64,000 nt of DNA from Ridgeia piscesae (Eukaryota; Annelida; Polychaeta; Sabellida; Siboglinidae). Below the pieces are notes generated by a model, which had not been told where the DNA came from, ran no database searches, and saw nothing but the letters and a program-made list of their open reading frames with translations. A program made the translations under genes and the position numbers. Below are positions 1-13,100 of the stretch, piece by piece; position 1 is the first letter of the stretch; each line of letters opens with the position of its first letter. The stretch covers positions 91,346-155,345 of the forward strand of contig JAODUO010001071.1 in NCBI GenBank assembly GCA_025642075.2. Direction: 5' to 3'.

Positions 1-242
1 GTGCGTGGTAAGTCTCTGGGCTGTGCGTGGTAAGTCTCTGGGCTGTGCGTGGTGAGTCTCTGGGCTGTGCGTGGTGAGTCTCTGGGCTGTGTGTGGTGAG
101 TCTCTGGGCTGTGTGTGGTGAGTCTCTGTGCTGTGTGTGGTGAGTCTCTGGGCTCTGTGTGGTCAGTGTATGGGCTGTGTGTGGTCAGTGTCTGGGCTGT
201 GTGTGGTCAGTCTCTGGGCTGTGTGTGGTCAGTGTATAGGCC
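1..242 (+). repeat. 22-bp minisatellite with donor-like motifs
   Basis: About 11 copies of a 22-bp unit. The left copies contain ggtaagt or ggtgagt, i.e. 5' splice site consensus; the right copies have ggtcagt. The array runs off the left edge. By analogy with arrays inside the window it may begin at the donor of the preceding SZT2 exon. Confidence 0.9.
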
Positions 243-334
243 ATGTCTGGTCCATCTGTGACATAAGACTTACTATGTGTGACCTGCCTTATGACCTGTC
301 TTATGACTAGCTGTGTTTACTGTATGTTGCTTCA

Positions 335-3300
335 TATGCATGTTGCTACATAATGCTACATGTGTACATGCTACATGTGTAAGTTGTTACATGAGTGTGT
401 TGCTACATGTGTCAGTTGTTACATGAGTGTGTTGCTACATGTGTATGTTGTTATGTGTATGTTGGTACATGTGTAAGTTGTTACATGAGTATGTTGCTAC
501 ATGTGTAAGTTGTTACATGAGTGTGTTGCTACATGTGTAAGTTGTTACATGAGTGTTCTTACATGTGTAAGTTGTTACATGAGTGTTTTGCTACATGTGT
601 CAGTTGTTACATGAGTGTGTTGCTACATGTGTAAGTTGTTACATGAGTGTGTTGCTACATGTGTCAGTTGTTACATGAGTGTGTTGCTACATGTGTATGT
701 TGTTATGTGTATGCTGGTACACGTGTAAGTTGTTACATGAGTATGTTGCTACATGTGTATGTTATGTATATGCTGGTATATGTGTAAGTTGTTACATGAG
801 TGTGTTACTACATGTGTATGTTGTTATGTATATGTTGGTACATGTGTCAGTTGTTACATGAGTGTGTTGCTACATGTGTAAGTTGTTACATGAGTGTGTT
901 GCTACATGTGTAAGTTGTTACATGAGTGTGTTGCTACATGTGTCAGTTGTTACATGAGTGTGTTGCTACATGTGTATGTTGTTATGTGTATGCTGGTACA
1001 CGTGTAAGTTGTTACATGAGTGTTGCTACATGGCTCAGTTGTTACATGAGTGTGTTGCTACATGTGTATGTTGTTATGTGTATGCTGGTATATGTGTAAG
1101 TTGTTACATGAGTGTGTTACTACATGTGTATGTTGTTATGTATATGCTGGTACATGTGTCAGTTGTTACATGAGTGTGTTGCTACATGTGTATGTTGTTA
1201 TGTATATGTTGGTACATGTGTAAGTTGTTACATGAGTGTGTTTACATGTGTCAGTTGTTACATGAGTGTGTTGCTACATGAGTATGTTGTTATGTATATG
1301 CTGGTACATGTGTAAGTTGTAACATGAGTGTGTTTACATGTGTCAGTTGTTACATGAGTGTGTTGCTACATGTGTATGTTGTTATGTATATGCTGGTACA
1401 TGTGTAAGTTGTAACATGAGTGTATTGCTACATGTGTATGTTGTTATGTATATCCTGGTACATGTGTAAGTTGTAACATGAATGTGTTGCTACATGTGTA
1501 TGTTGTTATGTGTATGCTGGTACATGTGTAATTTGTTACATGCGTGTGTTGCTACATGTGTAAGTTGTTACATGAGTGTGTTGCTACATGTGTAAGTTGT
1601 TACATGAGTGTGTTGCTACACATGTATGTTGTGTGTATGCTGGTACATGTGTCAGTTGTTACATGAGTGTATTGCTACATGTGTATGTTGTTATGTATAT
1701 CCTGGTACATGTGTAAGTTGTAACATGAGTGTGTTGCTACATGTGTATGTTGTTATGTGTATGCTGGTACATGTGTAAGTTGTTACGTGAGTGTGTTCCT
1801 ACATGTGTATGTTGTTACATGAGTGTGTTGCTACACATGTATGTTGTTATGTGTATGCTGGTACATGTGTAAGTTGTTACATGAGTGTGTTGCTACACAT
1901 GTATGTTGTGTGTATGCTGGTACATGTGTAAGTTGTTACATGAGTGTGTTGCTACACATGTATGTTGTGTGTATGCTGGTACATGTGTAAGTTGTTACAT
2001 GAGTGTTGCTACATGTGTAAGTTGTTACATGAGTGTGTTGCTTCATGTGTAAGTTGTTACATGTGTGTGTTGCTACACATGTATGTTGTGTGTATGCTGG
2101 TACATGTGTAAGTTGTTACATGAGTGTTGCTACATGTGTAAGTTGTTACATGAGTGTGTTGCTACATGTGTAAGTTGTTACATGAGTGTTGCTACATGTG
2201 TAAGTTGTTACATGAGTGTGTTGCTACACATGTATGTTGTGTGTATGCTGGTACATGTGTAAGTTGTTACATGAGTGTTGCTACATGTGTAAGTTGTTAC
2301 ATGAGTGTGTTGCTTCATGTGTAAGTTGTTACATGAGTGTGTTGCTACACATGTATGTTGTGTGTATGCTGGTACATGTGTAAGTTGTTACATGAGTGTT
2401 GCTACATGTGTAAGTTGTTACATGAGTGTGTTGCTACATGTGTAAGTTGTTACATGAGTGTGTTGCTACATGTGTAAGTTGTTACATGAGTGTGTTGCTA
2501 CATGTGTAAGTTGTTACATGAGTGTGTTGCTACACATGTATGTTGTTATGTGTATGCTGGTACATGTGTAAGTTGTTACATGAGTGTGTTGCTACATATG
2601 TAAGTTGTTACATGAGTGTGTTGCTACACATGTATGTTGTGTGTATGCTGGTACATGTGTAAGTTGTTACATGAGTGTGTTGCTACATGTGTAAGTTGTT
2701 GTGTGTATGCTGCTACATGTGTAAGTTGTTACATGAGTGTGTTGCTACACATGTAAGTTGTTATGTGTATGCTGCTACATGTGTAAGTTGTTACATGAGT
2801 GTGTTGCTACACATGTATGTTGTGTGTATGCTGGTACATGTGTAAGTTGTTATGTGTATGCTGCTACATGTGTAAGTTGTTACATGAGTGTGTTGCTACA
2901 TGTGTAAGTTGTTACATGAGTGTGTTGCTACACATGTATGTTGTTATGTGTATGCTGGTACATGTGTAAGTTGTTACATGAGTGTGTTGCTTTATGTGTA
3001 AGTTGTTACATGAGTGTGTTGCTACACATGTATGTTGTTATGTGTATGCTGGTACATGTGTAAGTTGTTACATGAGTGTGTTGCTACATGTGTAAGTTGT
3101 TACATGAGTGTGTTGCTACACATGTATGTTGTTATGTGTATGCTGGTACATGTGTAAGTTGTTACATGAGTGTTGCTACATGTGTCAGTTGTTACATGAG
3201 TGTGTTGCTACACATGTATGTTGTTATGTGTATGCTGGTACATGTGTAAGTTGTTACATGAGTGTGTTGCTTCATGTGTAAGTTGTTACATGAGTGTGTT

Positions 3301-3455
3301 GCTACACATGTATGTTGTTATGTGTATGCTGGTACATGTGTAAGTTGTTACATGAGTGTTGCTACATGTGTCAGTTGTTACATGAGTGTGTTGCTACACA
3401 TGTATGTTGTTATGTGTATGCTGGTATATGTGTAAGTTGTTACATTAGTGTGTTC
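335..3455 (+). repeat. 3.1-kb composite minisatellite upstream of SZT2 window exon 1
   Basis: Interleaved ~30-32-bp units built from ttgttacatgagtgtg, gctacatgtgtaag and tatgctggtacatgtg. It ends about 8-12 nt before the acceptor at 3461-3462. Many units contain gtaagt. Open frames through it are artefacts. Confidence 0.92.
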
Positions 3456-3462
3456 CATGCAG

Positions 3463-3733
3463 CTGTCTTCAAGAGTCTCCAACACGGCTGTGACATTGAC
3501 TGTCATGATATCGAGGCGGCCATCAACAACATCTGTGAGGAGTCGACGCCGCTTGAAATTGACGTGACCCGCTTTGTGTACAGCGTGTGTGGACACGTGA
3601 GACAGCGCATTGAGAGGCTGAACCGCGCCCGCATCGCCCACGAGGACAACGAGGACATCAGGAAGACAATCCCCAAGTCAGTGTCGAAGGACGATGACAC
3701 GAACACCGTCACCGATGAGGCCAGTCACACGGA
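3463..3733 (+). CDS. SZT2: SZT2 window exon 1
   Basis: The acceptor is ccatgcag and the donor gtaagt. The exon starts with 2 nt of a split codon and ends with 2 nt. It encodes [21 protein letters not shown] and an Arg/Asp/Glu-rich tail, and matches the vertebrate segment around the motif EIDITPF. A minisatellite ends about 12 nt before the acceptor. Confidence 0.9.
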
Positions 3734-3950
3734 GTAAGTGTCACTGTGGTACTGAGTTGGTGTTACTCATGGCTTTATGCTGATACCTGTCCGTCTGTCA
3801 TTTGGACAGGTAAAACCCAGTCGTGGACGGGTAGAAATATCGGTGGACAGGTGTTAAATGGGTGAAAAAGAAAGAGCAAAAAATTAAAAAAGGTCTTCCA
3901 AAATCAAAGACATTGTCAGTTGTGCCTAGATAATGGGTGTCATGTGTGTG

Positions 3951-4049
<99 letters not shown>

Positions 4050-7000
4050 ATAGTTTATTTCAGGTCATGAAACACATCTTACTGGCTTGCATGTATATCA
4101 GCTAACATCCATGTGGCCACCAAAAAAGTGTGAATGGCAAAAAATGTATCCTTTATTTATTGTTGTGTCCAGGGACCTTGGGTCAGTGGGCAGTCAGACG
4201 ACAGAACTGACCAGTACCACGGTGCTCCAGTTCCCTCTAGCCCTCCTCCAGGGCAGTGAGTCTGACTGCGAGGCCGTTGTGGGTTTACACACGCTCATAC
4301 GGGACAAGTTTGACGCGATCATGGCGAAAAGTTTCAAGCCAGTACCGTCCAATCCTGACTTCTTCTTTTACTGTCTACCAACATCCTGCGAGAAACAGGT
4401 ATCGTGTTACAGGAAATGAAACCTTGATTTTGTTTAGATTACTAAATTCATGTTTAATTGTTTACTAGAAGGTTTCTGTTGTTCTGTGCAATTGATCTAC
4501 ATCGGACTCACTCCTTAATTAATAATTTTACAAATAGGTACTTTATGAATTAATTAGTTTATTATTAATTATATAATAATTGTAATGGTTTTTAATATAT
4601 CATAATTATTTACATAATTATCTTAATATTTTTGAAACTATTTTGTGTGTTAATTACTTAGTTTATAGTCTTTTTTATGTACTATAATATACATTAAACA
4701 CATTACATAAACAATTATTACATGCCAATCAATGGGCAGGTTCCGGAGATTCAGCACTTTAGAAATGCTAGTTATAATAATTGTTTTTTTGCCCTTTAAC
4801 CCATTAGACCCCACGCGTCCAAAAGCGCCCGGGTGTCTCCTCCCCAGAGCGCCCGAAAGCGTCCGGCGGAGATAAAGCCTCTAACGGTGGCCCCATCTTG
4901 CGGATACTTAAGAGACTAATTCCCACTGATTCTTTGATATCTCAGCTATGAATCCTGGGTAATTTTGACATGGGTTTGCATTGAAATTTTTTGAGTTTTT
5001 CGTGATTGAAGTTCATCATCTGTGGACCTTCAAAAATGGCGGCGCCTTGGATATCGTATCTGGTTGCTACTGATTAAGTTTGTGCTTATATATCGTTGGA
5101 TTGGACACTTCTGGCATTGAACTGAAGGTAAGTTTACATTACGTACGAAATACAACTGAATGAGCGATAAAATGAATGATCGGAGCTTTGTTTATGTTTC
5201 GTTGTCCAGGTTGGGTGACCAGTAGTCGGGTTTTCAACACCGAAACTGTTGATTATGTGTTTATAAATGAAAATTAGGTGTTTTATTATAACAAATCATT
5301 AGGTAACATTGCCAATTTTCCTAATGGTTGACATTTCGTTGTTTCAGGTGTCAAAATACCAGTGATCACAATGTCAACATACACATTGGCATGACACAGA
5401 AGTCGCATATAGGATGATGACAACCAAGATAGAAGTCTTGCAAAGCTGTGTTTCCTGTCCATATCCAAACAAAATGAACTGATTTACATAGTACCATATC
5501 TAAACAAGGCAGAGCATGTGTAAATAGAACAATATAATACATTTTATGTGAATAAAACATAATATATTCTACTGTATTGTTGTCCAGAATAGTAATGTTC
5601 TATGTTTGTCATCTATATATAACAACATATGTTTTACCAACATACACCAAAGTTACACCAATTTAAAGATAATTAAATGAACATTAAAATAAACACAACT
5701 TGCAATTATAGAAAATCAGTAGTTTTGAAGATACAGCTTAAAATCTGCAAGCACCCCAAACTGGTGAAATCAGTGGCTGCAGCTTGGGGAACAGGAGCAC
5801 TAGTCAATTTAACCGGCTGGGGTCTAATGGGTTAAGCGTCACATCTAAATTGACACCGCTCACACCAGGGTAATCTTTGACTACACATCACTGTTATATG
5901 ACTTGACAGTGCGGTACATTATAGTGCCCTGACGGTGTTTTATATGACTTGACAGTGCGGTACATTATAGTGCCCTGACGATGTTTTATATGACTTGACA
6001 GTGCGGTACATTATAGTGCCCTGACGGTGTGTTATATGACTTGACAGTGCGGTACATTATAGTGCCATGACGGTGTGTTATATGACTTGACAATGCGGTA
6101 CATTATAGTGCCATGACGGTGTGTTATATGACTTGACAGTGCGGTAGATTATAGTGCCCTGACGATGTTTTATATGACTTGACAGTGCGGTACATTATAG
6201 TGCCCTGACGGTGTGTTATATGACTTGACAGTGCGGTACATTATAGTGCCATGATGGTGTGTTATATGACTTGACAGTGCGGTACATTATAGTGCCATGA
6301 CGGTGTGTTATATGACTTGACAGTGCGGTAGATTATAGTGCCCTGACGATGTTTTATATGACTTGACAGTGCGGTACATTATAGTGCCCTGACGGTGTGT
6401 TATATGACTTGACAGTGCGGTACATTATAGTGCCATGATGGTGTGTTATATGACTTGACAATGCGGTACATTATAGTGCCATGACGGTGTGTTATATGAC
6501 TTGACAGTGCGGTAGATTATAGTGCCCTGACGATGTTTTATATGACTTGACAGTGCGGTACATTATAGTGCCCTGACGGTGTTTTATATGACTTGACAGT
6601 GCGGTACATTATAGTGCCATGACGGTGTTTTATATGACTTGACAGTGCGGTACATTATAGTGCCATGACGGTGTTTTATATGACTTGACAGTGCGGTACA
6701 TTATAGTGCCATGACGGTGTGTTATATGACTTGACAGTGCGGTACATTATAGTGCCCTGACGGTGTTTTACCTGTTCTTCCAGCGGAGCTCAGAATCCGA
6801 AAAAGTGGCCTCTGATGATCCGGAGACAGGTGGGTACATGGCGAAGTAAATGAGTGATTTCCTGTGACACGTTTAGTGATGTAAGCAGGCTGCAACAACC
6901 ACACATCGTTACATCTTTTCTCTTTGCGATATAAGACAATGATATGAACCATCTCAGGTGTATTTTGTATGCGAAAACAGCTCATAACTCAATTTCACAA

Positions 7001-7359
7001 TTCACCAACGTAGCCCCCTTTGATGGACAACATGAATGACTAATCATGCACTCGTGCTTCTAGACCAGAAACCGCTGACTTCGGATGAGAACGAGGTGTT
7101 TATTGAGGACTACATGGATGAGGGGGAGGACGAACTGAGTGAACACTTCTCCAACGTCTCCAACCATGACAGTGGCACCCTGGACGATGTTGATGACTTC
7201 GCAGAGACCAATGATGACAGAAGTGATGTCGTGCCCCCGCTGTTCCTCTACCTCACGTGTTCCGTGCGGTCAAAACGACGCTCCCTTAAGAGTATCCCCG
7301 TCAGAAACCTGCCCATATGTCTCGGTAGGTATTAATGTATATATGTATGTATATATATA

Positions 7360-7431
<72 letters not shown>

Positions 7432-9875
7432 GACACAAACTTAACAAAATGAATCGGATGTCGGTAATTTTCAAAATTGAATTATTGGGACCATTGGAAA
7501 GAGTCTCAGCTTTCACATGATATATTATGTAAGAAGATACGTCAATTATAAGTTAAATTACAGCTCGCCAAACGTGTGGGGTAGAAATCTGCAAACTGAG
7601 AAAACTGCCTTCAAAGTTTCAAAAACTTTTTGTCGTGTTTCTTGGAATGTACCTTAGTTACCGTGGACAGATCTCACTGAAATTCGGAATGTGAATAGAT
7701 AATAGCATGCTTGAGACATTATGTTAATATGAAAACAAGATCTTTAGTCGCGGTACAATTAATTTATGAAAATTCCTGTACCTTCATTGGTCAGCAACAG
7801 TAAGAATCAACAGCATTCACAACAGATGGTCAAATTTAACAAGTTTAATACTAAAGAATAACGTAGCTACATAACGACAAGAGATCTGTGACAAATCATC
7901 TGTAGCTTGTACACCGGCCACGTCCTCGCTTGCATGTTGTTAGCATGGCGTTCACGGGTGATATGTCAACTAACTAGCATCTGTATTATATGCTGTGCGA
8001 ATGCGCGTGTACTGGTTATTTATATAAGCGTCTCACTCCACCAGTCAGTAGCGCTATCTTGGTGCCCCGGGTGACATAACTAGCTCAGGCGAACAGGCCA
8101 ACCCGTCAGGGCTTTCTGTGGGTCACAGTTCGCATTTATGAACATAAATTTGCCCATATATGGACCGATGACACGCCAAGCTTCGTCATGATGCCCGTTT
8201 TGTAAGGGATTGTTCTAAACTTATCAGCAAAGACCGTGCAGCTTTTTCCGTGTTGTTTCATGAAATTCAAGCAGAATGCTTCATATAGGCCCTCGAACAT
8301 GACACAAAAATACATAAAACAGACTTAAATAGACTACCAATAGTGAAAACTGATAAAATGAATATTAATGAAGGGAAAATGTCAAAATTGTTGGATTCGC
8401 AATTTTCTCACAAAATCAGCATTTACGAAAAATCTGTTTTACCAACATCTGACCCATTTCATTAAGATGGTTCACAGTATATATGTATATAATTATACAT
8501 GTTTCAGCTACTGATGTAAAAGTATAAATAGTGTTGTCCTTTGGATATTCAAATAACTTGAATCCTAAGTGTGAAAAAGTTGTTATAATAAAACACAGAA
8601 AAGTCGTACAGAATAAAAATTTGAAATACTTCTGTAATAAAGCAAAAACAAGTATCACTATAGAAATAATTATTAAACAATACATTTAAAGTGCAAAATT
8701 AAGAGTAAGTGGCGCCTAAGACTCTAATTAGTTGCTTTCATCGGAACCAATCTATGTTTATTTACATAGAAACCTACTTTGTTAAAAAGTCTTATTGTAG
8801 CTCTTAATTGTTGGTAATATTTGTGTGTTATTGCATTAAAATATTCAACATTACTGGATAGTCAGATTTTTTCATTTGTTTTGCTTTCTAAATATGATAA
8901 AAATGATTTTATAAACACTTTTTACATGTATGGTTCAGAAAATATTTTATTGATACTATCACAAAATGTCGCAGGTGAGCTGAAGGAGTGCCTCAGTGAC
9001 CTAACCTCAGAGGTCAATCTCAGTGACCTTCAGATCACCTTGGACATCATCTGTCTGATGTTGCCGCCGGAGACGGACGTGACGGAGACGAGCAGTCGGC
9101 CATGTTACTACCGCATGACGTCACACATGAGTCAGGTGTCATACACGAGTACGTCACCTCCGGCCAGTGATGTCCTCGGTGAAACTGATGACTTGGCAAG
9201 TCTGCCGACAACCACAGATGCTGGGTGAGTGGCTCTGATGTTACAAGATCAATCTATGGTGGCATTCTTGTTCTATTCCAATTGCATTGACTGAAAGGAT
9301 GTATGTTTTAGCAGTTTTCTATAATATACAACTATAAGAAAACACGTTGAAGTGAGTTTGATTTTTCATAGTTTTATATTAAGAATAATCAATGCTAACT
9401 TTAGTCATATTTCCACAAAAGTCATATGTTTCTGATGTGGCGTTGCAAGTTGAATTATTTGTAGGCTTTTCCAGAATAGTTTGTTTTGTTTTTGTAGATA
9501 TTTTGGTGGGGTAATAATGGTGCCATCTGTGGAATGACTGAACACTCAATTTGTTCACTAAAATATAAAGAATTCTAAATAACTATCTTTGAATTTTAAC
9601 ATATACATTGCCAGTTGGTAAAGCGGACGTCAATGGTCCAAGGTAGCAAATGAACACAGAAAGAGCCAAGTGGGCCTTGGTAGATCTTTACGTAGAATCC
9701 CCTTTAGATGGGTAAAACCCGTTTTGGACGGGGATAAATATGACAGGACAGCTTGTGGATAGGTAAAAAGAGGAGAAAAAGTTCTTAAAACATCATAGAT
9801 ATTTGCAGTTATGCTTTGATAACAGCTGTCACATGTGTTTGTAGTGCATTTCAGGTGATAACACACAACTCGGCT

Positions 9876-9921
<46 letters not shown>

Positions 9922-9960
9922 GTGTGTGTGTGTGTGTGTGTGTTTGTGTGTGTGTTTGTG

Positions 9961-9991
<31 letters not shown>

Positions 9992-10062
9992 TGTGTTTGT
10001 GTGTGTGTGTGTGTTTGTGTGTCTGTGTGTTTGTTTGTGTGTGTTGTGTGTTTGTGTGTGTT

Positions 10063-10144
<82 letters not shown>

Positions 10145-13100
10145 TGTGCGTGTATGTATATGTGTGTCAGTAAACTTGCACGTGTCTACCAAACATTTGC
10201 GATTGGCAAATATTTGATCCAGCACGAAACCCTGGGCCTTGGCACCAGGGAGGCGATACGCTTACAGTGTCCCAAAGTCAGCATGTCAATGTGTAACTGG
10301 TCATTTCACGTGCTGTGTATCCCACCAGGTACACGAGAGAGAACTTGACCGATCCTCTGAGTTGTCTCCACAGTCGTCATCAACAGGCGGTGACGAGCTG
10401 CAAAGACCAGGTAGGGTACAGAGGCGAGGGTAGAAAATTAGTATTCAAGAACTCGAGCTTGTGCACACCCTGTTGTCATGATGTCAGAAGCTCGGGATAG
10501 ATGGGGATGTTGAAAAATTGGCAAGGCAATATTATAAATGTTATCGATATTCAATAACTTCATTGTCCGTTTAGAGCAATTTAAAAATGAATGTTTGTCT
10601 TCAGATACAGGTTTACACTGAGTCAGTCACATTGTAAAGAGGAAGCAAATAAATATATCAATAAACAATTATTTTACAATTAGTACGTCATGATATTGCA
10701 CTGCATATACCAAGCGACATTGCCACAGTTATAATACTTTTAAATTCACTTGTAACAGTAACTTGGTGGGCTGTGGCACAACCATATAGCAGTGCATCCC
10801 AGAATGCCCTGCTACAGCTTCACTTCCTGTTGTCAGATCCTGTGGCTGCTACAAGATGAGATAGCGTCAGCATCCCGTCTCATCCTGCCAGTGGCTGCAG
10901 AGACGCTGGAGATGGTGGCAGCCCATGTCAAGAGGAGCGAGTTGAAACCAATGTGTCTGTATGAGCGGGTGCCTCTGCACTTTGTCTATGGCCCAGACAA
11001 CAGTCTCACTCAGTTCAAAGAGGTGAGTCCAAACAACAGTCTTATTCAGTTCAAAGAGTCCAGACAACAGTCTTACTCTGTTCAAAGATGTGAGTCCAGA
11101 CAACAGTCTCACTCAGTTCAAAGAGTCCAGACAACAGTCTTACTCTGTTCAAAGAGGTGAGTCCAAACAACAGTCTCACTCAGTTCAAAGAGGTGAGTCC
11201 AGACAACAGTCTCACTCAGTTCAAAGAGGTGAGTCCAGACAACAGTCTCACTCAGTTCAAAGAGTCCAGACAACAGTCTCACTCAGTTCAAAGAGGTGAG
11301 TCCAGACAACAGTCTCACTCAGTTCAAAGAGGTGAGTCCAGACAACAGTCTCACTCAGTTCAAAGAGGTGAGTCCAGACAACAGTCTCACTCAGTTCAAA
11401 GAACCGAGTCCAGACAACAGTCTCACTCAGTTGAAAGAACTGAGTCCAGACAACAGTCTTATTCAGTTCAAAGAGGCGAGTCCAGACAACAGTCTCACTC
11501 AGTTGAAAGAACTGAGTCCAGACAACAGTCTTATTCAGTTCAAAGAGGCGAGTCCAGACAACAGTCTCACTCAGTTCAAAGAGGTGAGTCCAGACAACAG
11601 TCTCACTCAGTTGAAAGAGGTGAGTCCAGACAACAGTCTCACTCAGTTCAAAGAGGTGAGTCCAGACAGCAGTCTCACTCAGTTCAAAGAGGTGAGTCCA
11701 AACAACAGTCTCACTCAGTTCAAAGAGGTGAGTCCAGACAACAGTCTCACTCAGTTCAAAGAGGTGAGTCCAGACAACAGTCTCACTCAGTTCAAAGTAG
11801 TGAGTCCAGACAACAGTCTCACTCAGTTCAAAGAGGTGAGTCCAGACAACAGTCTCACTCAGTTCAAAGAGGTGAGTCCAGACAACAGTCTCACTCAGTT
11901 CAAAGAGGTGAGTCCAGACAACAGTCTCACTCAGTTCAAAGAGGTGAGTCCAGACAACAGTCTCACTCAGTTCAAAGAGGTGAGTCCAGACAACAGTCTC
12001 ACTCAGTTCAAAGAGGTGAGTCCAGACAACAGTCTCACTCAGTTCAAAGAGGTGAGTCCAGACAACAGTCTCACTCAGTTCAAAGAGTCCAGACAACAGT
12101 CTTACTCTGTTCAAAGAGGTGAGTCCAGACAACAGTCTCACTCAGTTCAAAGAGTCCAGACAACAGTCTCACTCAGTTGAAAGAACTGAGTCCAGACAAC
12201 AGTCTCACTCAGTTGAAAGAGTCCAGACAACAGTCTCACTCAGTTCAAAGAGGTGAGTCCAGACAACAGTCTCACTCAGTTCAAAGAGGTGAGTCCAGAC
12301 AACAGTCTCACTCAGTTCAAAGAGGTGAGTCCAGACAACAGTCTCACTCAGTTCAAAGAGGTGAGTCCAGACAACAGTCTCACTCAGTTCAAAGAGGTGA
12401 GTCCAGACAACAGTCTCACTCAGTTCAAAGAGGTGAGTCCAGACAACAGTCTCACTCAGTTGAAAGAACCGAGTCCAGACAACAGTCTCACTCAGTTGAA
12501 AGAACTGAGTCCAGACAACAGTCTCACTCAGTTCAAAGAGGTGAGTCCAGACAACAGTCTCACTCAGTTGAAAGAACTGAGTCCAGACAACAGTCTTATT
12601 CAGTTCAAAGAGGCGAGTCCAGACAACAGTCTCACTCAGTTCAAAGAGGTGAGTCCAGACAACAGTCTCACTCAGTTGAAAGAGGTGAGTCCAGACAACA
12701 GTCTCACTCAGTTCAAAGAGGTGAGTCCAGACAACAGTCTCACTCAGTTGAAAGAACTGAGTCCAGACAACAGTCTCACTCAGTTCAAAGAGGTGAGTCC
12801 AGACACAGTCTCACTCAGTTCAATGAGTCCAGACAACAGTCTCACTCAGTTAAAGAATGAGTCCAGACAACAGTCTCACTCAGTTAAAGATGAGTCCAGA
12901 CAACAGTCTCACTCAGTTCAAAGAGGAGTCCAGACAACAGTCTCACTCAGTTCAAAGAGTGAGTCCAGACAACAGTCTCACTCAGTTAAAGAAGATCCAG
13001 ACAACAGTCTCACTCAGTTAAAGAGTGAGTCCAGACAACAGTCTCACTCAGTTAAAGAGTGAGTCCAGACAACAGTCTCACTCAGTTCAAAGAAGAGTCC

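Noticed and set aside
5030..5045. YY1-like motif aaaatggcggc inside the piggyBac-like element as a promoter
   Set aside because: A single short match with no supporting promoter context.
9816..10348. Poly Cys-Val / Thr-His frames
   Set aside because: Translation of a TG microsatellite.
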